Shown piece by piece: positions 56,096 to 64,000 of a stretch of 64,000 nucleotides of DNA. Both the position numbers and the translations under genes were made by a program. Origin of the DNA: Polaribacter sp. IC073 (GTDB lineage: Bacteria > Bacteroidota > Bacteroidia > Flavobacteriales > Flavobacteriaceae); NCBI RefSeq assembly GCF_007997075.1, contig NZ_VORS01000009.1, forward strand, positions 124,001 to 188,000, read 5' to 3'. The number at the start of each line of letters is the position of its first letter. Positions within the stretch are counted from its first letter, which is position 1. Below the pieces are notes generated by a model. It made no database searches. It had not been told where the DNA came from and worked only from the letters and a program-made list of their open reading frames with translations.

Positions 56096-57191
56096 AGAAA
56101 GCTTATTTTTCGTTGCAAAATGTTTAACTATTTCTTTAGAAGAAAAAAACAGAAATGAAATTGAAAACCAATTAAAAACTGAAGAAATTGATTGGGATGC
56201 TGTTGTAAAATTAAGTACTGCTCATTATGTTTTTCCTGCATTATATTGCAATCTAAAAAGAGCCGGATTTCTTCATTTTTTACCTGAAGAATTGGTGAAT
56301 TACATGATTCATATTACCGATTTAAATAGGGATAGAAACACACAAATTATAATACAAGCGAAAGCGGTTCATCAACTTTTAGTACAAAATAATATTACTC
56401 CCATTTTCTTAAAAGGAACGGGGAATTTATTAGAAGGTTTGTATGATGATATTTCAGAAAGAATGGTTGGTGATATCGATTTTATCGTTGCTAAGAAAGA
56501 CTATGAAAAATCTTATGAATTGCTTCAAAATAACAATTATAACAAAGTAACAGATGAAGGTTATAGTTTTCCGCAATTCAAACATCAACCAAGGTTAATT
56601 CATAAAGACAGAATTGCTGCTGTTGAAGTGCATAAAGAGCTTTTATTAGAAAAATATGCGCTCGAATTTAATTACAACCTTATCAAAGCTGATTCCCAAA
56701 TAATAAACGGAATGAATGTGATGAGTTTTAAAAATCAACTGTCGCTATCTATCATCGCTAAACAAATAAATGATGGCGGAATTCACTACAAAAATATCGC
56801 TTTAAGAAATGCTTACGATGTTTTTTTACTGTCTAAAAAAACACCTGTTATCAATGCTTTTGATCATTTTGAAACATTAAAAAACCCTCTAAATTGTTTT
56901 GCAGCTTCTTGTCACATTGTTTTTGGTAGCGTACAATCTTTAAAATACGAAAAGACTAAAGAAACTGAGGCGTATCTCTCTAAATTTTTAAATGATTTAA
57001 AGCATCAAGAAAGAACGAAGAAAGAATACGTAAAAATAGATAGAAAATTATTTATAAAAACCAGACTGAATATTATTAAAAAATCACTTTTTAATAAAGA
57101 GTACAGACAGTGGTTAATGAATAGAACTTCAGATAAAAATTGGCAAAGAGAAAAATTAATTCAATTAAGAATTAAAAAAACTAAATCATAG
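56085..57191 (+). CDS. Nucleotidyltransferase family protein (NTP_transf_5-like)
   Basis: The start is one of two consecutive ATGs (56082 or 56085) within the end of the kinase gene; 368 residues from 56085. The catalytic region is ITPIFLKGTGNLLEGLYDDI followed by RMVGDIDFIVAKKDY, with the metal-binding Asp pair at 130 and 132 (DID). A histidine-rich stretch (HQPRLIHKDRIAAVEVHKEL) follows and the C-terminus is basic. Proteins of this type occur beside HprK-like kinases in some lasso-peptide clusters. It probably transfers a nucleotidyl group to a peptide or phosphate made by the upstream kinase; the target is not known. The 3' end overlaps mpl by 11 bp. Confidence 0.78.
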   Translation: MNYKESLFFVAKCLTISLEEKNRNEIENQLKTEEIDWDAVVKLSTAHYVFPALYCNLKRAGFLHFLPEELVNYMIHITDLNRDRNTQIIIQAKAVHQLLVQNNITPIFLKGTGNLLEGLYDDISERMVGDIDFIVAKKDYEKSYELLQNNNYNKVTDEGYSFPQFKHQPRLIHKDRIAAVEVHKELLLEKYALEFNYNLIKADSQIINGMNVMSFKNQLSLSIIAKQINDGGIHYKNIALRNAYDVFLLSKKTPVINAFDHFETLKNPLNCFAASCHIVFGSVQSLKYEKTKETEAYLSKFLNDLKHQERTKKEYVKIDRKLFIKTRLNIIKKSLFNKEYRQWLMNRTSDKNWQREKLIQLRIKKTKS

Positions 57192-58533
57192 TTTTCAATT
57201 CCTCTAAATCCAATCCACCATAATTACCAGAACTCATTAATAAAAGCGCTGTGTTATCTAAATTCTGACGATATAAAAAGTCTTTAAATTCTTGCGGATT
57301 TGTATAAATTATCAAATCATCTCTTTCAAATGCGGCAGCAATTTGTTCTTTGGTAACTTCTTCTAATTGTTTGATTTTTACAGCATCAGGAGAATAAAAA
57401 ACCACTGCTTTATCCGCCGGATCTAACGCACCTTTGTACTCTGCTAAAAACGTTGCATTTAAACTAGAATATGTATGCAATTCTAAACACGCTAAAACGG
57501 TTCTACTTTTATATTGGTTTTTAACTGCTTTTGTAGTTGCTGCAACTTTACTTGGGCTGTGTGCAAAGTCTTTAAAAATTACAGTAGCTTTATTTTCTGC
57601 AATCTTTTCTAAGCGTTTGCTTGCACCGCTAAAACTTGCAATTGCTTCGTAAAAACCATCTTCATCTACTCCCATGTGTTGACAAATCCATTTTGCACCT
57701 GCTAAATTCTGAAGATTATGGTTTCCAAAAACCTCTAAAGGTAAGTTACCTTCTGATGTTTCTAAATACGTAATTCCGTTTTCTATAAAATGTTTTGGAG
57801 TTGTATAAGGGTATTTCTTAATATGATTTTCTGAAGATTCTACAACATCTTTTACAATTATATCTTCTTCATTGTAAATCATACTGCCTCCATGTACCAT
57901 CGAATTTGTAAAAATTCTAAATTGATCTGTATAGTTTTCAAATGTTGGAAAAACATTGATATGATCCCAAGCAATACCACTTAACAATGCAATATTGGGT
58001 TTGTATAAATGAAATTTCGGACGCATATCTATTGGCGAACTCAAGTATTCATCTCCTTCTAAAACAATAAAATCGTTTTCTTCTGTTAAATGAACCATCG
58101 TTTCAAAACCCTCTAATTGTGCACCAACCATATAATCTACTTCTTTCTCATGGTAATTTAACACATGTAAAATCATAGAAGTAATGGTAGTTTTTCCGTG
58201 AGAACCACCAATTACAACACGTGTTTTATTTTTAGACTGCTCGTACAGAAACTCTGGATAAGAATAAATTTTCAATCCTAATTTTTGTGCTTTTAACAAT
58301 TCTGGATTGTCTTTTTTCGCATGCATTCCTAAAATAATAGCATCTAAATCTGATGTTATTTTCTCTGGAAACCATCCAAATTCTTTTGGCAATAATCCGT
58401 ATTTTTCTAAGCGAGATTTAGACGGATTGTGAATTGTATCATCACTTCCAGAAACTTGGTATCCTTTTTGGTATAAAGCGATTGCAAGATTGTGCATTGC
58501 GCTTCCGCCAATGGCAATAAAATGAATGTTCAT
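57181..58533 (-). CDS. mpl: UDP-N-acetylmuramate:tripeptide ligase Mpl (murein peptide ligase)
   Basis: The start MNIHFIAIGGSAMHNLAIAL at 58533 gives 450 residues; the 24 codons upstream match no family sequence. It has the Mur ligase layout: N-terminal UDP-binding Rossmann fold, central ATP-binding motif VIGGSHGKTTITSMI (about 110-125), then ENDFIVLEGDEYLSSPIDMR and DFAHSPSKVAATTKAV. SGSDDTIHNPSKSRLEKYG is typical of Mpl rather than MurC. It joins recycled L-Ala-D-Glu-meso-Dap tripeptide to UDP-MurNAc. A TATTTTTG element lies about 20 bp upstream of the start. Confidence 0.92.
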   Translation of the reverse strand: MNIHFIAIGGSAMHNLAIALYQKGYQVSGSDDTIHNPSKSRLEKYGLLPKEFGWFPEKITSDLDAIILGMHAKKDNPELLKAQKLGLKIYSYPEFLYEQSKNKTRVVIGGSHGKTTITSMILHVLNYHEKEVDYMVGAQLEGFETMVHLTEENDFIVLEGDEYLSSPIDMRPKFHLYKPNIALLSGIAWDHINVFPTFENYTDQFRIFTNSMVHGGSMIYNEEDIIVKDVVESSENHIKKYPYTTPKHFIENGITYLETSEGNLPLEVFGNHNLQNLAGAKWICQHMGVDEDGFYEAIASFSGASKRLEKIAENKATVIFKDFAHSPSKVAATTKAVKNQYKSRTVLACLELHTYSSLNATFLAEYKGALDPADKAVVFYSPDAVKIKQLEEVTKEQIAAAFERDDLIIYTNPQEFKDFLYRQNLDNTALLLMSSGNYGGLDLEELKTMI

Positions 58534-58705
58534 TTGAGAAAATTTTAAAAAAGCAAAAATACAAAAGCTCTTTACAATATTGATTATATTTAGAACCAAA
58601 CTCAATTAAAAAGTACTTTTATACACAAAAGGTGCCATTTTATTAATTTTTAATTGACATGCAACCTAATTTTGACATGCTTTGAAAACATTAAACATAT
58701 TGATT

Positions 58706-61700
58706 ATGAAAAAGACAACAATAATACTTTTATTGACCACCTTCTTTTCTTTAACCACAAACTCTCAAAACAACTTTGAGAAGCTTTGGATAGAAGTCGA
58801 AAAGTTAGAGGTTGATAATTTACCTAAATCGGCTTTAGAAATTGTTGAAAAAATTTATGTAAAAGCAAACAAAGAAGAAAATTCTCCTCAGATAATTAAA
58901 GCGCTTTTTTACAAAAGTAAATTTTCTTTAATTTTAGAAGAAGATGCACAATTAAAAGTAATTCATCAATTTAAACATCATATTTCTAAGAGTAAATTTC
59001 CTACAAAAAATGTCTTAGAAAATGTATTGGCAAATCTGTATTGGCAATATTTTACTCAGCATAAATACCAGTTTTACAATAGAACTGCCACAAAAAACAA
59101 AGTGAATTCTGGTGATTTTAGAACTTGGGATTTGAACACACTTTTTAAAGAAATTCAGTATTATTTTAATGCTTCTTTGGCAAACGAATCGAAACTTCAA
59201 AAAATAACTATTGGTGCTTTTCAAGAGATTCTTCAACTTCAAAAAGAGAATAAGACTTATAGTCCGACTTTATATGATTTTTTAGCAAATAATGCTTTAA
59301 ACTTCTACAAATCATCAGAAACTTCTATTGTAAGACCTTCTTATAAATTCACCATTGATCATGTAGATTATATAAATAATGCCAGTATCTTTTCAACTAT
59401 AAAAATCACATCAAAAGATCGTATTTCTTTACAATTGAATGCTTTAAAAACGTATCAAAAATTAATCAAATTTCACATAAAAGAAGGTAATAAAAATGCC
59501 TTAGCTGCAGTAGATTTAGAAAGATTGCATTTTGTAAAGAACAATGCAACCATCCGTAATAAAGAAGAATTATTTTTAAAAACCTTAGAAAACGCTAGAA
59601 AAAATAATATAGATCATGAATCTAGTGGTTTGTACAGTTTTGAAATTGCCAAAATACTACATCAAAAAGCAACTGAAACTCAAAACTCAATAGAAGAAAA
59701 AGACCGTTTTAAAAATAGAAAAGCGCTTGCCCTTTCTAATGAAATCATCAAAAAATTTCCAAAGAGTTTGGGGGCTAAAAAATCTGCAATTTTAAAAGCG
59801 CAAATTTTAGATACTTCACTTTCTATAAGAGCAGAAGAATACATTCCTATCAATACAAATTCTAGGGTTCTGGTTTCTTATAAAAACATCGATCAACTTT
59901 ATTTTAGTGCGTATAAAATATCAGAAAAACAACAAATCGCTTTTAATAAAATCTATAAAAGTGAAGAGAAGGTTTCGTTCTTAGAAAAATTGCAAAAAGT
60001 AAATGCTTGGAAAACTACACTAAGAGATGAAACTGATTATTTAAAACATACTACAGAAGTACTTGTACCTAAACTTGAAGGTGGAGTGTATTTAATTCTA
60101 GCTTCAGAAAAAAAGGAAATTACAGATGATTCTATTTACGGAACTACAATAGTTCAAACGACTAATTTAACCTTGGTTACAAATACTTTTGATGATAGCT
60201 ATAATTATCAAATTGTGGATAGAAATAATGGAAAGCCAATTAAAAATGCAGAAATCCATATTAAAAACCATAATACAAATCATAGATATAGCGCTCCGAT
60301 AGATAAAACCCTAAAAACAGACAAAAATGGTTTTGCCTCTTTTAAAAGTACAAATCGCTATTCTAATGTAATAATTACTGTAACAACAAAGAATGATAAA
60401 GCTAGTTTCGGTAGTTCTTATATGTACAATCTTACCTCAAACAATAACAATAATATTGATAAAGAAACGACCATAAAAGCTTTTATTTTTACGGATAGAA
60501 GCATTTATAGACCAGGACAAATTGTTTATTTTAAAGCAATAGTCCTTCAAAAAGAACTAGAAAAATTAGAGGTTTTAAAAGACAAATTTATTGAAGTAAC
60601 TTTAAACGATGTAAACAATCAGGTTGTAAAAACATTAGAACTAAAATTAAATGAATTTGGTTCTGTGGCAGGTGAATTTATGTTACCAAATAATGGTTTA
60701 ACTGGAGAGTTTTCTATAGAAATTGATGAAAGTAGCAGTAGTAATAAAACTTTTTATGAAAATATAGATTTCGATAGTGGCTATATTTCATTCTCTGTTG
60801 AAGAATATAAAAGACCAAAATTTAAAACTGAATTTAAACCGATTACAGAAAGTATAAAAGTAAATGACACTGTTAAAATACAAGGATTTGCCAAGTCTTT
60901 TTCTGGTGCGAATATTACAGATGCAACAGTAGTTTACAGAGTTCATAGAAAAGTGCAATATCCGAGTTGGTATTATTGGAGAAGACCTAATTTTAATTCT
61001 GAAGCGCAAGAAATAATAAGCGGAGAAATGACTTCAGACGATTCTGGTGCTTTTTCTATAGAATTTAAAGCAATTCCCGATGCTTCTGTTTCTAAAGAAA
61101 ACAACCCTATTTTTTCTTATGAGATTACGGCAGATGTTACCGATGTTAATGGAGAAACTAGAAGTGCTACAACCATTGTAAAAGTTGGGTACCATTCTTT
61201 GCTGGCAACTATTTCTATGGATGCAAACATCGATAAAAACCAGCAAGAAACGACTCTAAATATCGATACAAAAAATTTAAATGGCGAATTTGTTGCGGCT
61301 AATGGAACTATAAAAATCTACAAATTACAAGCGCCTAAAAATCCGATGAGAGAGAGACCTTGGTCTGCACCCGATTATCAAGATATTTCTGAAAATGAAT
61401 TCAGAAAATTATTTCCTAATGATCCGTATTCAGAAGCAGAAGAAAATGAAGAAAATTGGAAAAAAGGAGCGTTGGTATTTACAAAAAGGTTTGACACTAA
61501 AGAGGCTAAAGAAATTCAGTTAAAAAATATGAAAAATTGGCTTTCTGGGAAATACATTGCTGTTTTAGAAAGTGAAGATATATTTGGGCAAGAGGTAAAA
61601 GATGAACAAAAGTTCAGTCTTTTTTCAACAAAAGAAAATCAAGTTTCAGACCATAAATTGTTTGTTATTCATACTAATAAAAATAATTATAAGGTTCATG

Positions 61701-64000
61701 ATGTTGTAGAAATTCAAATTGGTACTGCTTCAAAAGACATGACAGTTGTTGTTCAAATTGAAAAGAACCATAAAATTATTGAAACTTGTTTCATAAAATT
61801 AAACAACAAGACAAAAACGATTAAAATTCCAGTAAACAAAAAAGATATTGGTGGTTTTGCAGTAAAATATCACTTTGTAAATTACAATTATTTTAAAAGC
61901 GGAAGTTTACTTATCAACGTTTCTGAAGCACCAAAAAGTAGCATCGCAATTGAAACGAATATTTTTAGAGACAAACTTCAACCAGGGTCTAAAGAAACTT
62001 GGAGTTTTACCATTAAAGATGATAAAAATGACAAAGTTGTGGCAGAAATGTTGGCTTCTATGTATGATGCCTCTTTAGATGAGTTCAGGTTGCACAATTG
62101 GCAATTCAATCCTATTTCAAATAAAAGAAGGTATTATTCTTACCAAACGAGTAACGCGAATCAAAGTTTCGGAATTAATAATTTTCAAATAAAAAATGAT
62201 CGTAGAAATTACGCAAATTATCCATCTATAAATAATGCTACTTATAATTGGTTTGGATTTAGCTTTAATAATAACAGCTGGCTTAATAATAACTACAGGA
62301 ATAAGTTAGTGTATAAGTTTAAACCTAAAAAAATAAAGGTTGCAATCAGAAAATCAGGAACATTTAATGGAACCATCAACGGTGTTATAACTGATGAATA
62401 CAATGAACCATTGCCAGGAGTTAATATTTTAATTGGTAGATCTATAAACGGTAAGAACTCAGACTTTGACGGAAATTATTCTATAGAAGTTAAAAAAGGT
62501 GATATTTTAACTTTTAGCTACATCGGTTACACTTCTTTAGATGTAGAAATAGCAAATTTTTCTGAATTAAATATCGCTCTAAAAGAAGACTTACAATCTT
62601 TAGATGAAGTTGTTGTAGTTGGTTATGGAACTCAGAAAAGACAATCTCTAACTGGTTCAGTTCAAGTAGAAGAAGAAATGGAACTTGAAGAATCTGTGAT
62701 TATTCCTTCAGAAAGTAATTTAGATGAAGTTGTAACTGTTGACAAAGTATCAGAGAAAAATAAAGAAATTTCTTTTGATGGAATTCAAGCACGTAAAAAC
62801 TTCAAAGAAACTGCCTTCTTTTTTCCACAATTAAAAACAGATAAAGATGGTAGAGTAAGTTTTTCTTTTACAATGCCTGAAGCATTAACAAAATGGAAAT
62901 TGCAATTATTAGCACATACCAAAGACTTAAAATCGTCTATTAAAACATTGCAAACCGTTACTCAAAAAGAATTAATGGTCGTACCAAATGCACCACGTTT
63001 TTTAAGAGAAGGTGATAAAATTACGTTGAGTACCAAAATTACAAATTTAACGAACAACCAATTATCTGGTGTTGCAAAATTAATTTTGACAGATGCAATT
63101 ACAGGAAAAGAAATTGATGCTGATTTAGAAAATTTAACTTCAGCCAAAAAATTCACGGTAAATAAAGATAGTAATACTAGTGTTTCTTGGAATTTATCGA
63201 TACCAGAAACAGTGCAAGCGGTTCAGTATAAAATACTAGCAAAAGCTGGCGATTTTTCTGACGGAGAACAAAACGTTTTACCCGTTTTATCTAACAGAAT
63301 GTTGGTTACAGAAACTTTACCAATGTGGCTTCGTTCTAACGAAACCAAAACTTTTACATTAGATAAATTAAAAAACAATACGTCTTCAACTTTAAAAAAC
63401 CACAAATTAACGTTAGAGATGACCTCGAACCCTGTTTGGTATGCAATTCAGTCTTTACCGTATTTAATGGAATATCCTTATGAATGTGCAGAACAAACCT
63501 TCTCTAAATACTATGCAAATACCTTGGCGAGTTTTATAGCAAATTCAAATCCTAGAATTCAAGAAGTTTTTAATGCGTGGAAATCTTCGGATGCTTTGTT
63601 AAGTAATTTAGAGAAGAATGAAGAGTTAAAATCGTTGATTATTCAAGAAACACCTTGGTTAAGAGATGCGCAATCTGAAACAGCACAAAAGAAAAGAATT
63701 GCCTTATTATTCGATTTAAATAAAATGAAGAATGAGCAAGAAAAAGCGTTGCACAAGTTACAAGATATTCAGTTGAATTCTGGCGGATTTCCTTGGTTTA
63801 AGGGCAGTCGCTACGAAAACACTTTTATTACACAACACATTGCTACTGGTTTCGGACATTTACAAAAATTAGGAGTTTCAACCTTTAATTCATCAACAAC
63901 AGTAATGATTGAAAAGGCTGTGAAATATCTTGATGAAGAAGTCTTAGAACATTATGAAAAACTTTTAGAAAGAGCTGCAAGCATCAAAAATAAAAAAGGA
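58706..64000 (+). CDS. Alpha-2-macroglobulin family protein with an internal SusC-like module (3' end cut)
   Basis: The frame stays open from the ATG at 58706 to the window edge, 1765 codons, with no stop. A signal peptide (KKTTIILLLTTFFSLTTNSQ) is followed by a helical/MG1 region and the MG2 segment FIFTDRSIYRPGQIVYFKAI near residue 593. Bait-region-like sequence and an A2M segment follow (ETAFFFPQLKTDKDGRVSFS, about 1373 on), then the thioester motif YECAEQ with Cys at about 1594. Between the bait-like part and the A2M segment, residues about 1222-1322 form a carboxypeptidase-D regulatory domain with LPGVNILIGRSINGKNSDFD and the SusC-plug-like signature LDEVVVVGYGTQKRQSLTGS. Bacterial A2M proteins trap attacking proteases and often partner with PBP1C, which would lie outside the window. 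Confidence 0.88.
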   Translation, partial: MKKTTIILLLTTFFSLTTNSQNNFEKLWIEVEKLEVDNLPKSALEIVEKIYVKANKEENSPQIIKALFYKSKFSLILEEDAQLKVIHQFKHHISKSKFPTKNVLENVLANLYWQYFTQHKYQFYNRTATKNKVNSGDFRTWDLNTLFKEIQYYFNASLANESKLQKITIGAFQEILQLQKENKTYSPTLYDFLANNALNFYKSSETSIVRPSYKFTIDHVDYINNASIFSTIKITSKDRISLQLNALKTYQKLIKFHIKEGNKNALAAVDLERLHFVKNNATIRNKEELFLKTLENARKNNIDHESSGLYSFEIAKILHQKATETQNSIEEKDRFKNRKALALSNEIIKKFPKSLGAKKSAILKAQILDTSLSIRAEEYIPINTNSRVLVSYKNIDQLYFSAYKISEKQQIAFNKIYKSEEKVSFLEKLQKVNAWKTTLRDETDYLKHTTEVLVPKLEGGVYLILASEKKEITDDSIYGTTIVQTTNLTLVTNTFDDSYNYQIVDRNNGKPIKNAEIHIKNHNTNHRYSAPIDKTLKTDKNGFASFKSTNRYSNVIITVTTKNDKASFGSSYMYNLTSNNNNNIDKETTIKAFIFTDRSIYRPGQIVYFKAIVLQKELEKLEVLKDKFIEVTLNDVNNQVVKTLELKLNEFGSVAGEFMLPNNGLTGEFSIEIDESSSSNKTFYENIDFDSGYISFSVEEYKRPKFKTEFKPITESIKVNDTVKIQGFAKSFSGANITDATVVYRVHRKVQYPSWYYWRRPNFNSEAQEIISGEMTSDDSGAFSIEFKAIPDASVSKENNPIFSYEITADVTDVNGETRSATTIVKVGYHSLLATISMDANIDKNQQETTLNIDTKNLNGEFVAANGTIKIYKLQAPKNPMRERPWSAPDYQDISENEFRKLFPNDPYSEAEENEENWKKGALVFTKRFDTKEAKEIQLKNMKNWLSGKYIAVLESEDIFGQEVKDEQKFSLFSTKENQVSDHKLFVIHTNKNNYKVHDVVEIQIGTASKDMTVVVQIEKNHKIIETCFIKLNNKTKTIKIPVNKKDIGGFAVKYHFVNYNYFKSGSLLINVSEAPKSSIAIETNIFRDKLQPGSKETWSFTIKDDKNDKVVAEMLASMYDASLDEFRLHNWQFNPISNKRRYYSYQTSNANQSFGINNFQIKNDRRNYANYPSINNATYNWFGFSFNNNSWLNNNYRNKLVYKFKPKKIKVAIRKSGTFNGTINGVITDEYNEPLPGVNILIGRSINGKNSDFDGNYSIEVKKGDILTFSYIGYTSLDVEIANFSELNIALKEDLQSLDEVVVVGYGTQKRQSLTGSVQVEEEMELEESVIIPSESNLDEVVTVDKVSEKNKEISFDGIQARKNFKETAFFFPQLKTDKDGRVSFSFTMPEALTKWKLQLLAHTKDLKSSIKTLQTVTQKELMVVPNAPRFLREGDKITLSTKITNLTNNQLSGVAKLILTDAITGKEIDADLENLTSAKKFTVNKDSNTSVSWNLSIPETVQAVQYKILAKAGDFSDGEQNVLPVLSNRMLVTETLPMWLRSNETKTFTLDKLKNNTSSTLKNHKLTLEMTSNPVWYAIQSLPYLMEYPYECAEQTFSKYYANTLASFIANSNPRIQEVFNAWKSSDALLSNLEKNEELKSLIIQETPWLRDAQSETAQKKRIALLFDLNKMKNEQEKALHKLQDIQLNSGGFPWFKGSRYENTFITQHIATGFGHLQKLGVSTFNSSTTVMIEKAVKYLDEEVLEHYEKLLERAASIKNKKG

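Overview
The window is AT-rich chromosomal DNA from a member of the Bacteroidota, most likely a marine Flavobacteriaceae such as a Polaribacter or Tenacibaculum relative. The clues are paired SusC/SusD outer-membrane proteins, a type IX secretion (T9SS) C-terminal sorting domain, a DUF5723-type barrel protein, zinc-free L36 and S14, a str operon without tuf, little Shine-Dalgarno sequence before starts, and promoters of the Bacteroidota form TAnnTTTG. The genus is an inference.

Layout. 1-4.8 kb: end of an alkaline-phosphatase-superfamily gene, a PrsW protease, and four amino-acid genes (CtlX-type citrulline hydrolase, aspartate dehydrogenase-like protein, a 2-hydroxyacid dehydrogenase-like protein without its catalytic triad, and an amidinotransferase). 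4.8-8.9 kb: gltA, eno and carA, each with a clear terminator. 8.9-26.4 kb: the minus-strand ribosomal supercluster rpsL-rpsG-fusA-rpsJ / rplC-...-rpsN / rpsH-...-secY-infA-rpmJ-rpsM-rpsK-rpsD-rpoA-rplQ. It is broken by a terminator after rpsJ, a structured leader before rplC and a hairpin/promoter-like spacer before rpsH. The four alpha-operon spacers from rpsM to rplQ each carry a hairpin without a U-tract.

26.5-37.9 kb: an Omp85-family protein, an intact SusC/SusD pair, and a second pair whose SusD has an in-frame TAA stop. 37.9-44.1 kb: rlmB, rhomboid, rarA, an envelope operon (lipoprotein, DUF5723 barrel, secreted protein) and yjjG. 44.2-48.7 kb: cell-surface polysaccharide genes (glycosyltransferase, flippase, FemAB/GNAT protein, deacetylase). 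48.8-52.5 kb: radC and the potassium-uptake pair trkA-trkH.

52.5-57.2 kb: the most unusual block. It holds a T9SS-exported lamin-tail protein, a 62-residue peptide ending in a Gly/Pro repeat, a terminator, a PqqD-like/HprK-like fusion kinase and a nucleotidyltransferase. I read it as a candidate peptide-modification (RiPP-like) system. 57.2-64 kb: mpl, then a very large alpha-2-macroglobulin gene that runs off the window and carries an internal SusC-like N-terminal module.

Regulatory themes: at least nine genes have a TAnnTTT(G/A) element 3-5 nt before the start codon, implying leaderless mRNAs. Several terminators lie directly against the next promoter. No tRNA, rRNA, CRISPR array, insertion sequence or prophage was seen. 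No stretch longer than 300 bp lacks a gene; the largest spacer is the 287-bp rplC leader.
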